A stretch of 64,000 nucleotides of DNA, taken from the NCBI RefSeq assembly GCF_012849555.1, contig NZ_CP051685.1, forward strand, positions 4,960,001 through 5,024,000. The letters run 5' to 3'. This DNA comes from Massilia forsythiae. GTDB lineage: Bacteria > Pseudomonadota > Gammaproteobacteria > Burkholderiales > Burkholderiaceae_D. Positions 41,518 to 49,592 of the stretch are shown piece after piece. How positions within the stretch are numbered: position 1 is the first letter of the stretch; every line of letters starts with the position of its first letter. The notes below the pieces were generated by a model. That model searched no databases, had not been told where the DNA came from, and worked only from the letters and a program-made list of their open reading frames with translations. The position numbers were made by a program, and so were the translations under genes.

Positions 41518-44500
41518 TCAGAACTTGTACCGCGCCCCCACCATGTAGCGCGGGCCGTTCTGCGTCGCGTACTCCACCATCTGCTTGGTGCGGCCGTGCG
41601 TGCGGGTGATCGAATCGGTCAGGTTCATGCCCTCGAACTGCAGCGTCAGCCGGTCGGTGACGTTGTAGCCGATGTTCACGTCCAGCTGACCGTAGGCTTC
41701 CACGTACACCGGGTTCGGGCCGGCGCTGTCGAAGGTCGAGGCCAGGAATTCGCCGCGCCAGTTCCAGGCGGTGCGCACGCTCCACTTGTCGTTCTCGTAG
41801 ATGCCGACCAGGTTGTACGAGTTCGACAGGCCCGGCAGTGCGAACTGCTCGCCGATCGAGGTGTTGTCGTAGCGCAGGCCCGAGTGCACGTAGGTGTAGT
41901 TGGCCTGCAGGCCGAAGCCCGAGTTGCCGAACATGTGCTGCAGATTGAATTCCAGGCCGTTCAGGCTGGCCTTCTTCTGGTTCGACGAAGTCGTGATGCG
42001 GAAGTTGGCGATCGGGTCGCTCTGCTGGCCGGTGATCGTGCCGGTGGCGTTGCCGTTGGCATCGTCCGCGCCGCGCACCACGCCCGGCGCGCCGGCATGG
42101 TTGCGGAAGATGTAGTTGCGGATGCAGGTGGTGTCGGCATTGCCGCAGCCGCGCGCCAGCGCCTCGTTCCAGAAGGTGCCGCCGACCGGGGTGTGCAGGT
42201 TGAATGGCGTGGCCAGGAACTGCGACTGGCCGGCGAAGTTGTCCAGGTCCTTGTAGAACGCGTTCACCGAGGCGAAGCTCTGCTTGGCGTAGTACCACTC
42301 GAACGACAGGTCGAAGTTCTTCGACTTGACGGGTTTCAGCGCCGGGTTGCCCTGGTGGCCGGTGCCGCCTTCCACGCGCGCCAGCGAATCCAGGATCTGG
42401 CCGCCGGCGATCTGGTCGTAGCGCGGACGGCCGATGGTCTCGCCGTAGCTGGCGCGCACCTTCATGTCGGGGCGCACGTCCATGTCCCAGTCGATGCTCG
42501 GCAACAGGTTGTTGTACTTGCCGCCCAGCGTGGTGAAGGTCGGCGCGCCGAAGTTGACCGAGAATTCGTTCTGCGAACCCCAGCTGATCGAGTTCGCGGC
42601 CGGCACCAGCGCGGTCGAGAGCACGTCGGTCTTTTCGTAGCGCAGGCCGATCGCGGTGTGCATCGGCATTGCCGTGTCCCAGTCGGTATTGAACTGCAGG
42701 TACAGGTACTTCGATTTCTCGGTGGTGCGCTGGTCCTGGTCGAAGGTGGTCTTGGCCGTGTACAGCTGCGGCTTGCCGGTGGCGCTGGCCGCGACCTGGC
42801 GCACCTCGTTGAAGTTGAAGGTGTAGAAATTGTTGAACAGGTTCGGGTTGCCGCTGCCGTCGATCTGGTCGAAGTAGCCGCGCACGGTGGCCGGGTGGAA
42901 CAGGCTGCTCGGGTAGTCCGAGGCCTTGGTGGCGCCGCCCCAGGTGTCGCTCTGGTTGTTCGACAGCGCCGAGCGGTTCTTGACCTCGGTCGCGCCCAGG
43001 CCGAAGTTCAGGTTCGACGATTCCAGCATGCGCAGGCGGCCCTTCACCTGCGCCTGGTCGACTTCGCCCTTCATGTAGCCGTTCTGGAAGTTGGAACCGG
43101 TGACCTGCTGTGGCGCGCGCGCGAAGTCGGCGCCGGCGATCGACAGTACCGGGAAGTCGTGCGAGAAGTCGGCCGAGGTATCGCCGCGGCTGAAGCTGGC
43201 GGTGCCCAGGGTGTTGAAGGAACCCAGCGGGCTGTCGGCTTTCGACTCGGCGGTCGAACGATGCGCGTCGAACTCGAGCTTGAGGTCGGCATTGGCGCGC
43301 CACTGGGCATTGAAGCCGAGCGACTTGTTCTGGGTCTTGGTGGCGAAGTCGCCGCCGCCCATGGCGATGTCGCTGGTGGCCGGCGAGATCTGCTCGGTGT
43401 ACACCAGCGGCGCCGCCACCGGGCCATTGGTCCAGGTCGAGGTCGACGGGCCGAAGTTGAACCAGGCCGAGACGTCGTTGCGCTTGGTCTGGATCTTGTT
43501 TTCCGAGTAGGTGTAGTCGAGGGTGGTGACCAGGTCCTTGACCGGCGCGAACTGCAGGGTCAGCTGGCCGTTGGTGCGCTGGCGCTTGACGCCCGAGAAG
43601 CTGTAGTTCAGGTTCTGCGGCACCTCGTACAGGGTGCTGCCCTGGGGCCGGTTGACGGCGCCGGTGGCCGGGATGGTGCCCCAGTTGTTCTCGTCGCCGC
43701 GGAACGGACCCTTCCAGCCGCTCGACACGGACGCCTGGTTGTAGCCCAGGTTGCGTTCCTGGTAGCTGGCGCTGATGCCCAGGCCCCACTTGCCGTCGGC
43801 GCTGGTGGTGCTGTAGATGCCCGAGAATTCCGGCGTGGTCGACTTGCTGGCCTTGACGTCGCCCGGCAGGTTGTTGTTGGTGGTGTCGTGCACCGCCTTG
43901 ACGCCGATGCTGGACCAGGTGCCCAGCTTGTCCAGCGGCCGTGCGGTGACCACGTTGATGGTGGCGCCGATGCCGCCGGTCGGGGTCTCGGCGCGGCTGG
44001 TCTTGTACACCTGCAGCTGCGAGATCGCTTCCGAGGCCAGGTTGGCGAAGTCGAAGGCGCGGCCGTTCAGGTCGCCCAGGTTCGAGGTCGGCATCTGGCG
44101 GCCGTTGAGCAGCACCATGTTGTAGTCGGGGCCGATGCCGCGCACGGTGACCTTCGATCCTTCGCCGATCGAGCGGTCGATCGACACGCCCGAGATGCGC
44201 TGCAGCGATTCCGCCAGGTTGGTATCGGGGAACTTGCCGATGTCCTCGGCCACGATGCCGTCGACGATACCGTCCGAATTGCGCTTCAGGTTCAGCGACG
44301 AGGCCAGCGACTGGCGCAGGCCGGTGACCTTCACCTGCTGCACCGCACCGGGGGCGGCGCTATCGTAGGGGGTGGCGACCGGCGCCACGCCGTTATCCTG
44401 CACCTGCGCCTGGGCCGGGTTCTGCACCTGGTCTTGCGCGTGGGCGGGGAACACGATCGCCGCGCAGGCGCCGGCCACGGCCAGGCTGATCAGTTTTTGC

Positions 44501-44520
44501 TTCGCCTTGGGATGATTCAT
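41518..44520 (-). CDS. TonB-dependent receptor, probable glycan importer
   Basis: The 1000-residue protein has a signal peptide (LISLAVAGACAAIVFPAHA), a Gln-rich linker, then the TonB box-like region VQQVKVTGLRQSLASSLNLKRNSDGIVDGIVAEDIGKFPDTN and the plug LQRISGVSIDRSIGEGSKVTVRGIGPDYNMVLLNGRQMPTS, diagnostic of the large oligosaccharide-type receptors of Caulobacter, Xanthomonas and Massilia. The barrel ends MVEYATQNGPRYMVGARYKF. It should carry an oligosaccharide across the outer membrane. A promoter and a perfect LacI-type operator lie in its 5' region, and AGGAGACCC precedes the ATG. It leads a probable seven-gene minus-strand operon with the halogenases. Confidence 0.95.
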   Translation of the reverse strand: MNHPKAKQKLISLAVAGACAAIVFPAHAQDQVQNPAQAQVQDNGVAPVATPYDSAAPGAVQQVKVTGLRQSLASSLNLKRNSDGIVDGIVAEDIGKFPDTNLAESLQRISGVSIDRSIGEGSKVTVRGIGPDYNMVLLNGRQMPTSNLGDLNGRAFDFANLASEAISQLQVYKTSRAETPTGGIGATINVVTARPLDKLGTWSSIGVKAVHDTTNNNLPGDVKASKSTTPEFSGIYSTTSADGKWGLGISASYQERNLGYNQASVSSGWKGPFRGDENNWGTIPATGAVNRPQGSTLYEVPQNLNYSFSGVKRQRTNGQLTLQFAPVKDLVTTLDYTYSENKIQTKRNDVSAWFNFGPSTSTWTNGPVAAPLVYTEQISPATSDIAMGGGDFATKTQNKSLGFNAQWRANADLKLEFDAHRSTAESKADSPLGSFNTLGTASFSRGDTSADFSHDFPVLSIAGADFARAPQQVTGSNFQNGYMKGEVDQAQVKGRLRMLESSNLNFGLGATEVKNRSALSNNQSDTWGGATKASDYPSSLFHPATVRGYFDQIDGSGNPNLFNNFYTFNFNEVRQVAASATGKPQLYTAKTTFDQDQRTTEKSKYLYLQFNTDWDTAMPMHTAIGLRYEKTDVLSTALVPAANSISWGSQNEFSVNFGAPTFTTLGGKYNNLLPSIDWDMDVRPDMKVRASYGETIGRPRYDQIAGGQILDSLARVEGGTGHQGNPALKPVKSKNFDLSFEWYYAKQSFASVNAFYKDLDNFAGQSQFLATPFNLHTPVGGTFWNEALARGCGNADTTCIRNYIFRNHAGAPGVVRGADDANGNATGTITGQQSDPIANFRITTSSNQKKASLNGLEFNLQHMFGNSGFGLQANYTYVHSGLRYDNTSIGEQFALPGLSNSYNLVGIYENDKWSVRTAWNWRGEFLASTFDSAGPNPVYVEAYGQLDVNIGYNVTDRLTLQFEGMNLTDSITRTHGRTKQMVEYATQNGPRYMVGARYKF

Positions 44521-44546
44521 TGGGTCTCCTGTTTATTCTTCATTGT

Positions 44547-44562
44547 ATGGAAACGTTTCCAT
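44547..44562. promoter_or_regulatory. LacI-type operator of the TonB receptor gene
   Basis: ATGGAAACGTTTCCAT is a perfect 16-base palindrome, the best copy of the motif. It lies 26 bases before the receptor ATG and just after the -10 box of the minus-strand promoter. Confidence 0.8.
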
Positions 44563-44573
44563 GCAGTGCTGGA

Positions 44574-44602
44574 ATCTTAGGTTTAAGAAAATCAATTGTC
44601 AA
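44574..44602 (-). promoter_or_regulatory. Sigma70-type promoter of the TonB receptor operon
   Basis: On the minus strand TTGACA (44602-44597) and TAAGAT (44579-44574) are 17 bases apart. Transcription would start near 44567, next to the operator. Confidence 0.75.
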
Positions 44603-44729
44603 CGGAATATTGTTCTGTAATACAACCAATTCTTTAAAGCGCGGATTGGGCGCAACACTCGGGGCCGCGCGACATTGGCGCGGAGCTGGCGCGAAGCTGG
44701 CGCCGGTGTGGCGCGCGTCCTGCCAAGGA

Positions 44730-44759
44730 TTTGACACGTGAAATTTTCGGCTGCTATAG
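44730..44759 (+). promoter_or_regulatory. Sigma70-type promoter of the GH16 gene
   Basis: TTGACA at 44730-44735 and TATAGT at 44754-44759 are 18 bases apart. It is divergent from the TonB receptor promoter. Confidence 0.75.
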
Positions 44760-44769
44760 TCGGCGCGCC

Positions 44770-44783
44770 TGGGAAGGTTTCCA
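44770..44783. promoter_or_regulatory. LacI-type operator of the GH16 gene
   Basis: TGGGAAGGTTTCCA differs from the consensus TGGAAACGTTTCCA at two positions. It lies just downstream of the -10 box of the GH16 promoter, the same arrangement as at the three other sites. Confidence 0.58.
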
Positions 44784-44828
44784 GGCGATCGCGGTCACGA
44801 CCGATCAACCAGCACGGCGTGAGGCCGG

Positions 44829-45707
44829 ATGCGTAGCAAGGACATGTTCGACACCAGGAGACGCATGCCGCGCGCAGCCGCATCGGCGGTGCTGGCGCTG
44901 GCCTGCATGGTGGCAGCGGCCATGGCGGTGCGACCGTCCATGGCCGCTGCCAGGGCTGGCACGGTGCCGGCAATGCCGATCCCGCAAGCGCCCGGCTGGA
45001 TACTCGACTGGCACGACGAATTCGACGGCCGCGAACTCGACCGCACCAAATGGGTCGCGGAAACCGGCGACCCGCGCAACGGCAACGACGAACGGCAGTT
45101 CTACACCGCACGGCCGCAAAACCTGCGCGTCGAGGACGGCAAGCTGGTGATCGAGGCGCGCCGCGAACGCTACGAAGGCAAGGACTATACGTCGGCGCGC
45201 ATCAAGACCCAGGGCCTGCAGGAACGCACCTATGGCCGCTACGAGGCAAGGATCCGGATCCCGCGCGGGCAGGGCATCTGGCCGGCGTTCTGGATGCTGG
45301 GCGCCGACATCGGCACCGCCGGCTGGCCGCGTTGCGGCGAGATCGACATCATGGAAAACATCGGCAAGGAACCGGGCCTCGTGCACGGCACCCTGCACGG
45401 CCCCGGCTACTCGGGCGAGAAGGGCGTCGGCAAGCCGTCCGCGCTGGACAAGGGCGCCTACGCCGACGATTTCCACCTGTATGCGGTGGAATGGGAGCCG
45501 GGCGAGATCCGCTGGTTCCGCGACGGCATCCTGTACCACACGGCGCGCCCGGACACGGTCGGCGGCGACTGGGTGTTCGCGCATCAGTTCTTCGTGATCC
45601 TCAACCTGGCCGTGGGCGGCTACTGGCCCGGCTATCCGGATGGGACCACGCCGCTGCCGCAGCACATGCTGGTCGACTACGTGCGCGTCTATCGCCGGGC
45701 GAAATAG
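44829..45707 (+). CDS. GH16 endo-beta-glucanase (laminarinase-like), exported
   Basis: The 292-residue protein starts at 44829 with GAGG 5 bases upstream. A signal peptide (AASAVLALACMVAAAMA) precedes GWILDWHDEFDGRELDRTKWVAETG, the standard start of GH16 glucanases. The catalytic motif is EIDIMENIG with Glu171, Asp173 and Glu176. IWPAFWMLG and YHTARPDT-type strands complete the jelly roll, ending in MLVDYVRVYRRAK. The E-I-D-I-M-E form is usual in endo-1,3-beta-glucanases, so laminarin-type glucan is the likely substrate, cut outside the cell. It is divergent from the TonB receptor and shares its regulatory region. Confidence 0.92.
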   Translation: MRSKDMFDTRRRMPRAAASAVLALACMVAAAMAVRPSMAAARAGTVPAMPIPQAPGWILDWHDEFDGRELDRTKWVAETGDPRNGNDERQFYTARPQNLRVEDGKLVIEARRERYEGKDYTSARIKTQGLQERTYGRYEARIRIPRGQGIWPAFWMLGADIGTAGWPRCGEIDIMENIGKEPGLVHGTLHGPGYSGEKGVGKPSALDKGAYADDFHLYAVEWEPGEIRWFRDGILYHTARPDTVGGDWVFAHQFFVILNLAVGGYWPGYPDGTTPLPQHMLVDYVRVYRRAK

Positions 45708-45714
45708 TCGCCCG
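45696..45714 (+). terminator. Hairpin overlapping the GH16 stop codon
   Basis: CGGGCGA and TCGCCCG pair around AATAG, which contains the stop codon. No T-run follows, so it may protect the mRNA end or terminate only weakly. Confidence 0.4.
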
Positions 45715-46100
45715 TTAGCCCGTTATAGAGTGAAAACTATTCACTACCTGTAAAACGTTATCGCCCAATGAAAGAGAACATTATTTCCCTCAGCGGAAAC
45801 TCTTTTAATGTTGCCAGATGATTGACGACTGCTATCGGCATAGACTGTATAGAAACGCGAAATACACGCGTTTTCAAGGGTCTCTTTACCATTGCGGACC
45901 TCAAGAAAACGTCTTTGAGAGCGTTTGCGGAGGCCGAGTCTTGACAATATACTGTTCGCTTCGGGTATTTACCCATCCTGGGCCAAAAGCAGACGCACGA
46001 TACTGGAGAGATATGGTGGGATACCTTCGACTAGTCCCCGGGCAACCTGCTATGCTGTGTCGAACTGTGTCGAACTGTGGCGATCGGACGAAAGCGGGCG
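45715..46100. other. AT-rich island entry with degenerate repeat copies
   Basis: Base composition drops here after the GH16 gene. Small frames on both strands look accidental. The stretch carries a compact form of the island repeat at about 45950-45996 (CTGTTCGCTTCGGGT ... GGGCCAAAAGCAGACGC) and a second partial copy at 46030-46100 with the core GGCAACCTGCTATGCTG and a duplicated TGTGTCGAAC. TTGACA at 45941-45946 is -35-like. No gene is supported. Confidence 0.5.
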
Positions 46101-46538
46101 ATGAAAGTTTCAATGAAGAGTGATGACAAGCTTGTAGAAAAAATTCTCCAGTCTCTCCTGGATTTGGAGCAACGAGGTGAACTCGTTCTCACGACAAATT
46201 TTGGTGCCGACGCCGCAAGATACATTCTGGGTTCGGCACTGGAACAATTGGTTGCTGATTTTGGCAAATCCGAGAGTCCTATGGAGGTCACGATCCCGTA
46301 TTTGCTAGAAGAAACTATTGAAGAAGTACGGAAAAAATTTGATGTTTCGGAGGCGCGCGCGAGAGAAATTACCGGCGCCTATTATGAACTGCTCCGCAAA
46401 CGTTTGCCACTTGAGAGAATCGCTGAGTTCTATTGGCACGAAACCTCTGGCGAAATGGCCAAGCGTTCTTACTACCGGATTGAGCTTGGGAGAGACGAGG
46501 CCGGCCTCGACTACCTGGACTGGCGCCACAATTATTAA
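46101..46538 (+). CDS. Hypothetical protein, island gene 1
   Basis: The 145-residue frame starts at ATG 46101 (MKVSMKSDDKLVEKILQSLLDLEQRGELVLT); an ATG at 46113 is also possible. It is charged, mainly helical, with no signal peptide or membrane segment, and ends DEAGLDYLDWRHNY. I do not recognise a family. It directly follows a partial copy of the island repeat. By analogy with similar islands it may be an immunity or anti-toxin type protein, but nothing in the sequence proves that. Confidence 0.6.
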   Translation: MKVSMKSDDKLVEKILQSLLDLEQRGELVLTTNFGADAARYILGSALEQLVADFGKSESPMEVTIPYLLEETIEEVRKKFDVSEARAREITGAYYELLRKRLPLERIAEFYWHETSGEMAKRSYYRIELGRDEAGLDYLDWRHNY

Positions 46539-46582
46539 TTCTTTCGATTGCAAACCGTTAGCTTGTACAGAGTCTACTCGAC

Positions 46583-46690
46583 AGTACGCTTTGGGTCGGT
46601 TGCTGAGGGTCGTGACAGTCAGTAAATTTTCTGACCGGGCAACCTGCTATACTATATGGGACGGCCAAGATCGGCCAGAATCGGGCACTT
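46583..46690. repeat. Island repeat R2
   Basis: The copy starts at CGCTTTGGGTCGG, contains GTCGTGACAGTCAGTAAATT and the core GGGCAACCTGCTATACT, and ends GGCCAAGATCGGCCAGAATCGG. The two ends are imperfectly complementary. It precedes the gene at 46748. Confidence 0.75.
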
Positions 46691-46747
46691 GGCGTGGACG
46701 CCATGCACTGACATTAGACCAGAAATTAAAACTAGTGAACGAGATTC

Positions 46748-47158
46748 ATGATGCAAAAAACAATAGGCGCCACGAACAAAACAAAGTGGATGAACATCGT
46801 CGGCGCGGTTTTGTGGGCTTTGACTGGCTTAGCTCTCTTTGCCCAGAAGTTCGGTGCCCAAATATCGTTCAACACCCTTATGGCGATTCTTGTGCTGTAC
46901 AGTTTTATCGTACTTATTCCGGCCGGCACGGCCGTCGCACTTTCCAGTCCCTCTAGGATCGGTCTGCGTAAAGTCATGATCGGCTTGAACGTGTTGTTGA
47001 TCCTGTTAGTAATTCTCGGGTTTGCGGCAGGCATGTATTTAAGAACCTCTGGATTTTTGGGCTATCTTGGATTATTAATATTTTTAGTCCCAGCTGGACT
47101 AAATGTGAAAGCGCTTCAACCGCTGTCGATGCGCTTTCAAAACATGATGGAGCAATGA
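46748..47158 (+). CDS. Small membrane protein, island gene 2
   Basis: The 136-residue protein has four hydrophobic segments: IVGAVLWALTGLALFAQ, LMAILVLYSFIVLIPAGTAVAL, VMIGLNVLLILLVILGFAAGMYL and FLGYLGLLIFLVPAGLNV. Two adjacent ATG codons are available at 46748 and 46751. It has no recognised family or catalytic residue. It should lie in the inner membrane. It sits in the array of unrelated small genes between repeats R2 and R3. Confidence 0.7.
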   Translation: MMQKTIGATNKTKWMNIVGAVLWALTGLALFAQKFGAQISFNTLMAILVLYSFIVLIPAGTAVALSSPSRIGLRKVMIGLNVLLILLVILGFAAGMYLRTSGFLGYLGLLIFLVPAGLNVKALQPLSMRFQNMMEQ

Positions 47159-47204
47159 GCTTACGAGATTATCCGTAATATTTGAGCCGGTTGTCTGTTG
47201 TGTG

Positions 47205-47311
47205 AACGTCTGCAATGGGTCGGTTCCGGTCGGTCGCACCACTTGACGACTTTTCAGCGTATCAACATGCTATGTTGCTTTCGAAGGCCGGGTTCGGCCA
47301 GAAGCAGGCTT
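47205..47311. repeat. Island repeat R3
   Basis: The copy begins AACGTCTGCAATGGGTCGGTTCC-type sequence, has the diverged core CAACATGCTATGTTGC and ends GGTTCGGCCAGAAGCAGGC. The start and end arms are imperfectly complementary (GTCTGC against GCAGGC). Confidence 0.7.
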
Positions 47312-47358
47312 CCGCGTTGCAGTACGTTCAAATTCAATATCGCTCACAGAGGACGGAC

Positions 47359-47628
47359 ATGAGTATGTGGCAGGTAGCCGCTGTAGGCTGGGGTTTTATG
47401 AAGGATGGCGTCGAACACGACTGCGAACTGTCGGGTCTCGTTCGCGCAAAAAATCCCGGTGAGGCGTTTTCCAAAGTCTGCAATATTGCGACAAAGGACC
47501 ATCCAGAACTCCTGCAGGCAGCGGGGCCGTTTCCGCGCCCTGTAATCAATCCCGACGAGATTCAAGAAGTACCTAAAACGCGGTTAGTTGGCGCAGATCA
47601 GGTCGAGCTTTATTGGATTAGAAAATAG
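47359..47628 (+). CDS. Hypothetical protein, island gene 3
   Basis: The frame is open from 47215, but the upstream part is repeat R3 read as protein. The ATG at 47359 has AGAGGACGG in front and gives 89 residues: MSMWQVAAVGWGFMKDGVEHDCELSG, then PGEAFSKVCNIATKDHPELLQA and ending LVGADQVELYWIRK. It is a small soluble alpha/beta-type protein with no signal peptide. No family is recognised. Confidence 0.6.
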   Translation: MSMWQVAAVGWGFMKDGVEHDCELSGLVRAKNPGEAFSKVCNIATKDHPELLQAAGPFPRPVINPDEIQEVPKTRLVGADQVELYWIRK

Positions 47629-47629
47629 A

Positions 47630-47725
47630 TCCGCTCTGGGTCGATAGCAGACGACCAGATAAGTCTGCAAACGGTTAGAAATTTACTTTGACCCTGACGC
47701 GAATCGCCAGAAGTAGGCGTTATAC
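47630..47725. repeat. Island repeat R4, degenerate or double copy
   Basis: A compact hairpin CCGCTCTGGGTCGATAGCAGAC lies at 47632-47652. A second stretch at 47663-47721 (GTCTGCAAACGG ... CGCCAGAAGTAGGC) keeps only the outer arms. It precedes the gene at 47760 and lacks the usual CCTGCTATGCTG core. Confidence 0.5.
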
Positions 47726-47759
47726 TTTTTCGGCGACAAGAAGCTAGCTTTGGAGGGTT

Positions 47760-48179
47760 ATGGGGGGGAATGCCATGTTATCTAGAATAGATTTGTCTAG
47801 CGATGAGGTAAAAGCTGAGCAGTCAGTCAATGTGGCTATTTTCCGTAAACGTCAGCTTCGCGTATGGTTCGGTTTTGGCAGCGTTTTCTTAGGGCCACTA
47901 GTTCTAGACGCCTTTCTTGTTAAGCAAAATGACGCGGTAATTGTCGGTTTTGTGTTTGTAAGCATTATTTTTGTTGTATTCGCTGTACTGCTGTATAAGT
48001 GCCCTAACTGCGCGACTCAGCCATTGAGTGTTTCATGTTCTATCGCCGACGAAGCTAGATACAACAAGGGTGTTCATCCCTTACCTGTGCGATGCATGAC
48101 CTGCGGTTTTTATTTATCAGGAAGGGCTTTGAAAAAGGACATTCAGAGGCAAAAACAAGCAAATTTACACGGTCACTGA
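47760..48179 (+). CDS. Small membrane protein with zinc-ribbon-like cysteines, island gene 4
   Basis: The 139-residue protein starts at ATG 47760 with GGAGG upstream (a second ATG at 47775). Two membrane segments (VWFGFGSVFLGPLVLDAFLV and AVIVGFVFVSIIFVVFAVLLY) are followed by a cytosolic tail with KCPNCATQ and RCMTCGFY, two CxxC pairs about 35 residues apart that could hold a zinc ion. The tail is basic (KKDIQRQKQANLHGH). No family is recognised. Confidence 0.65.
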   Translation: MGGNAMLSRIDLSSDEVKAEQSVNVAIFRKRQLRVWFGFGSVFLGPLVLDAFLVKQNDAVIVGFVFVSIIFVVFAVLLYKCPNCATQPLSVSCSIADEARYNKGVHPLPVRCMTCGFYLSGRALKKDIQRQKQANLHGH

Positions 48180-48290
48180 ACGTCTGCTTCGGGTCGGAAG
48201 CGTCCCCTCGTGGCACTCCGTAATTTTTCATTGTGGAAACCTGCTTTGCTGATCCCGAAAGCCGGATCCGGTCAATAACAGAAGCTGATA
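48178..48290. repeat. Island repeat R5
   Basis: The copy starts GAACGTCTGCTTCGGGTCGG, has a diverged core AAACCTGCTTTGCTG and ends near CCGGTCAATAACAGAAGC. The outer arms GTCTGCTTC and AGAAGC remain partly complementary. It precedes the gene at 48338. Confidence 0.65.
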
Positions 48291-48337
48291 GGTTCAGAGT
48301 CTGAATCCCTTGTCTGGTCAAAAGAATTGAAGTTGTA

Positions 48338-48883
48338 GTGGTGTCTGTTCGCTTGGAGAATGAATTGCATAAAAAGTCCTCGCCACGCTTACCTCTTCAT
48401 ACAGTAGAGCAGCTATTCGAAAAGCTGAAGTATGACGAGTCGCGTCTTGAACAATCGTGGAGTGTCTATGACACGTTTAACTTCGTAGTTACAGCGCATC
48501 ACCTGTACATCGACTGGCTGCAAGGAAAACGAGGAGCTACGGCCGAACAAGCTCACCGGGCACACAACCTTTCAAGTGAAGCCAAAGCTCTTTTTAAGGC
48601 TGTAACAGAAGTATCAAACGGGACAAAACACTGGGAACTTACCGATCCTAAGAAAAAAGAAAGTCAAATTATTGATGAGGTCACGCCTCCATGCATAGAT
48701 GACTATGAGTCATATTGCTTTGGAGAGATGGTGCATTTCCGCTTTAATGACTATTATATTAGTATTTTTGCCGCATCTGCTTTAATTATTGGGTATTTCG
48801 AATGGATGATCTTTGGCAAAGACAAGCCAACTGCAGACGAGCTCGATGATGCCCTTGCCAGTTTTAAGATAGCGCCTACTTAA
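48338..48883 (+). CDS. Hypothetical protein, island gene 5
   Basis: The 181-residue frame probably starts at one of two adjacent GTG codons (48338, 48341), as no in-frame ATG is near the N-terminus. It reads VVSVRLENELHKKSSPRLPLHTVEQLFEKLKYDESRLEQSW, then TAHHLYIDWLQGKRG and AVTEVSNGTKHWELTDPKKKESQ. It is helical, soluble or peripherally bound, with a mildly hydrophobic stretch FAASALIIGYFEWMIFG near residue 150. No family is recognised; the NGTKHW motif might be a fingerprint for a search. Confidence 0.65.
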   Translation: MVSVRLENELHKKSSPRLPLHTVEQLFEKLKYDESRLEQSWSVYDTFNFVVTAHHLYIDWLQGKRGATAEQAHRAHNLSSEAKALFKAVTEVSNGTKHWELTDPKKKESQIIDEVTPPCIDDYESYCFGEMVHFRFNDYYISIFAASALIIGYFEWMIFGKDKPTADELDDALASFKIAPT

Positions 48884-48970
48884 CGTCTCTTTAACCCTGT
48901 CTCTAGCTCGCTTTAGTTCGGTTGCAGGCGTTCAGCAAAGACCGCTTTCGGCCAGGAGCGGTCGTAGCCA
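48880..48970. repeat. Island repeat R6, diverged
   Basis: It starts TTAACGTCTCTTTAACC and ends GACCGCTTTCGGCCAGGAGCGGTC, where GACCGCT and AGCGGTC form a perfect short hairpin. The usual core is missing. It precedes the gene at 49027. Confidence 0.5.
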
Positions 48971-49026
48971 GGGTATTCAATTTATTCTGTCAGGTGCGTT
49001 ACAACGCATTGCTAAGGAAGAGCACA

Positions 49027-49422
49027 GTGGAACTTGAATTCATCGGTGCGCCTCCCGCGATTGAGGGACAGACGTGCGAAGGGTTGATCTGCGAAGGTTT
49101 CGAGTTTGAAGGAGAGCCGATCCAAACGGCAAATGTCACCTATCTGAAGTTCGCTGGTATATGGCACCGTTTGTGTTTCGATCTTGGCACAGTGCACTGG
49201 CGAACATGGCCAACAGATCCAGAACCCTGGTCCATTGGTGAGGAAGGGTGGAACTATCCTCATATTGATGTGGCGCTTTCCGCTGAGCTGGTCGGTGTGC
49301 GCCTCAAGTCTTATAGAACGTTGGCTACCGAACGTGGAGCATGCGTAATATTCGAATTCGAGAACGGCCGCAAAGTGCTTATCAACGATGTTGAAGACTG
49401 TACGAGCTACGAGGTAATTTAA
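49027..49422 (+). CDS. Hypothetical protein, island gene 6
   Basis: I choose the GTG at 49027 (131 residues), with AGGAAGAG 5 bases upstream; the frame further upstream is repeat sequence. The protein reads VELEFIGAPPAIEGQTCEGLICEGFEFEGEPIQTANVTYLKF, then HRLCFDLGTVHWRTWPTDPEPW and ends NGRKVLINDVEDCTSYEVI. It looks like an all-beta soluble protein with six Cys. Such acidic, Trp-rich small proteins are common among immunity proteins, but no family is recognised. Confidence 0.62.
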   Translation: MELEFIGAPPAIEGQTCEGLICEGFEFEGEPIQTANVTYLKFAGIWHRLCFDLGTVHWRTWPTDPEPWSIGEEGWNYPHIDVALSAELVGVRLKSYRTLATERGACVIFEFENGRKVLINDVEDCTSYEVI

Positions 49423-49452
49423 CTATCTGCAGTGCCGGTAAAATCTAAATTT

Positions 49453-49565
49453 CGAACGACTGCTCTGGGTCGATTCCGGCCAGTCGTGACAGTCTGTGAA
49501 TTTTTCGCCGGGCCAACTTGCTATGCTGGACCGAACGGCCGAGATCGGCCAGAAGCGGACATTTG
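49453..49565. repeat. Island repeat R7
   Basis: One of the best copies. It starts GAACGACTGCTCTGGGTCGA, runs through TTCCGGCCAGTCGTGACAGTC and the core CCAACTTGCTATGCTGGACC, and ends GGCCGAGATCGGCCAGAAGC. The two ends pair imperfectly over about 25 bases. It precedes the gene at 49593. Confidence 0.8.
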
Positions 49566-49592
49566 ATGCTCCCCCATGTCAACGATAAATCC

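Noticed and set aside
45744-45976. Small minus-strand frames (67 and 72 residues) at the island entry
   Set aside because: They overlap each other in different frames, have no ribosome site and no recognisable sequence.
49518-49592. N-terminal extensions of island genes reading LLCWTERPRSARSGH and similar
   Set aside because: The same peptide appears in front of several unrelated genes because it is the translated repeat (R7, R8, R9), not protein.
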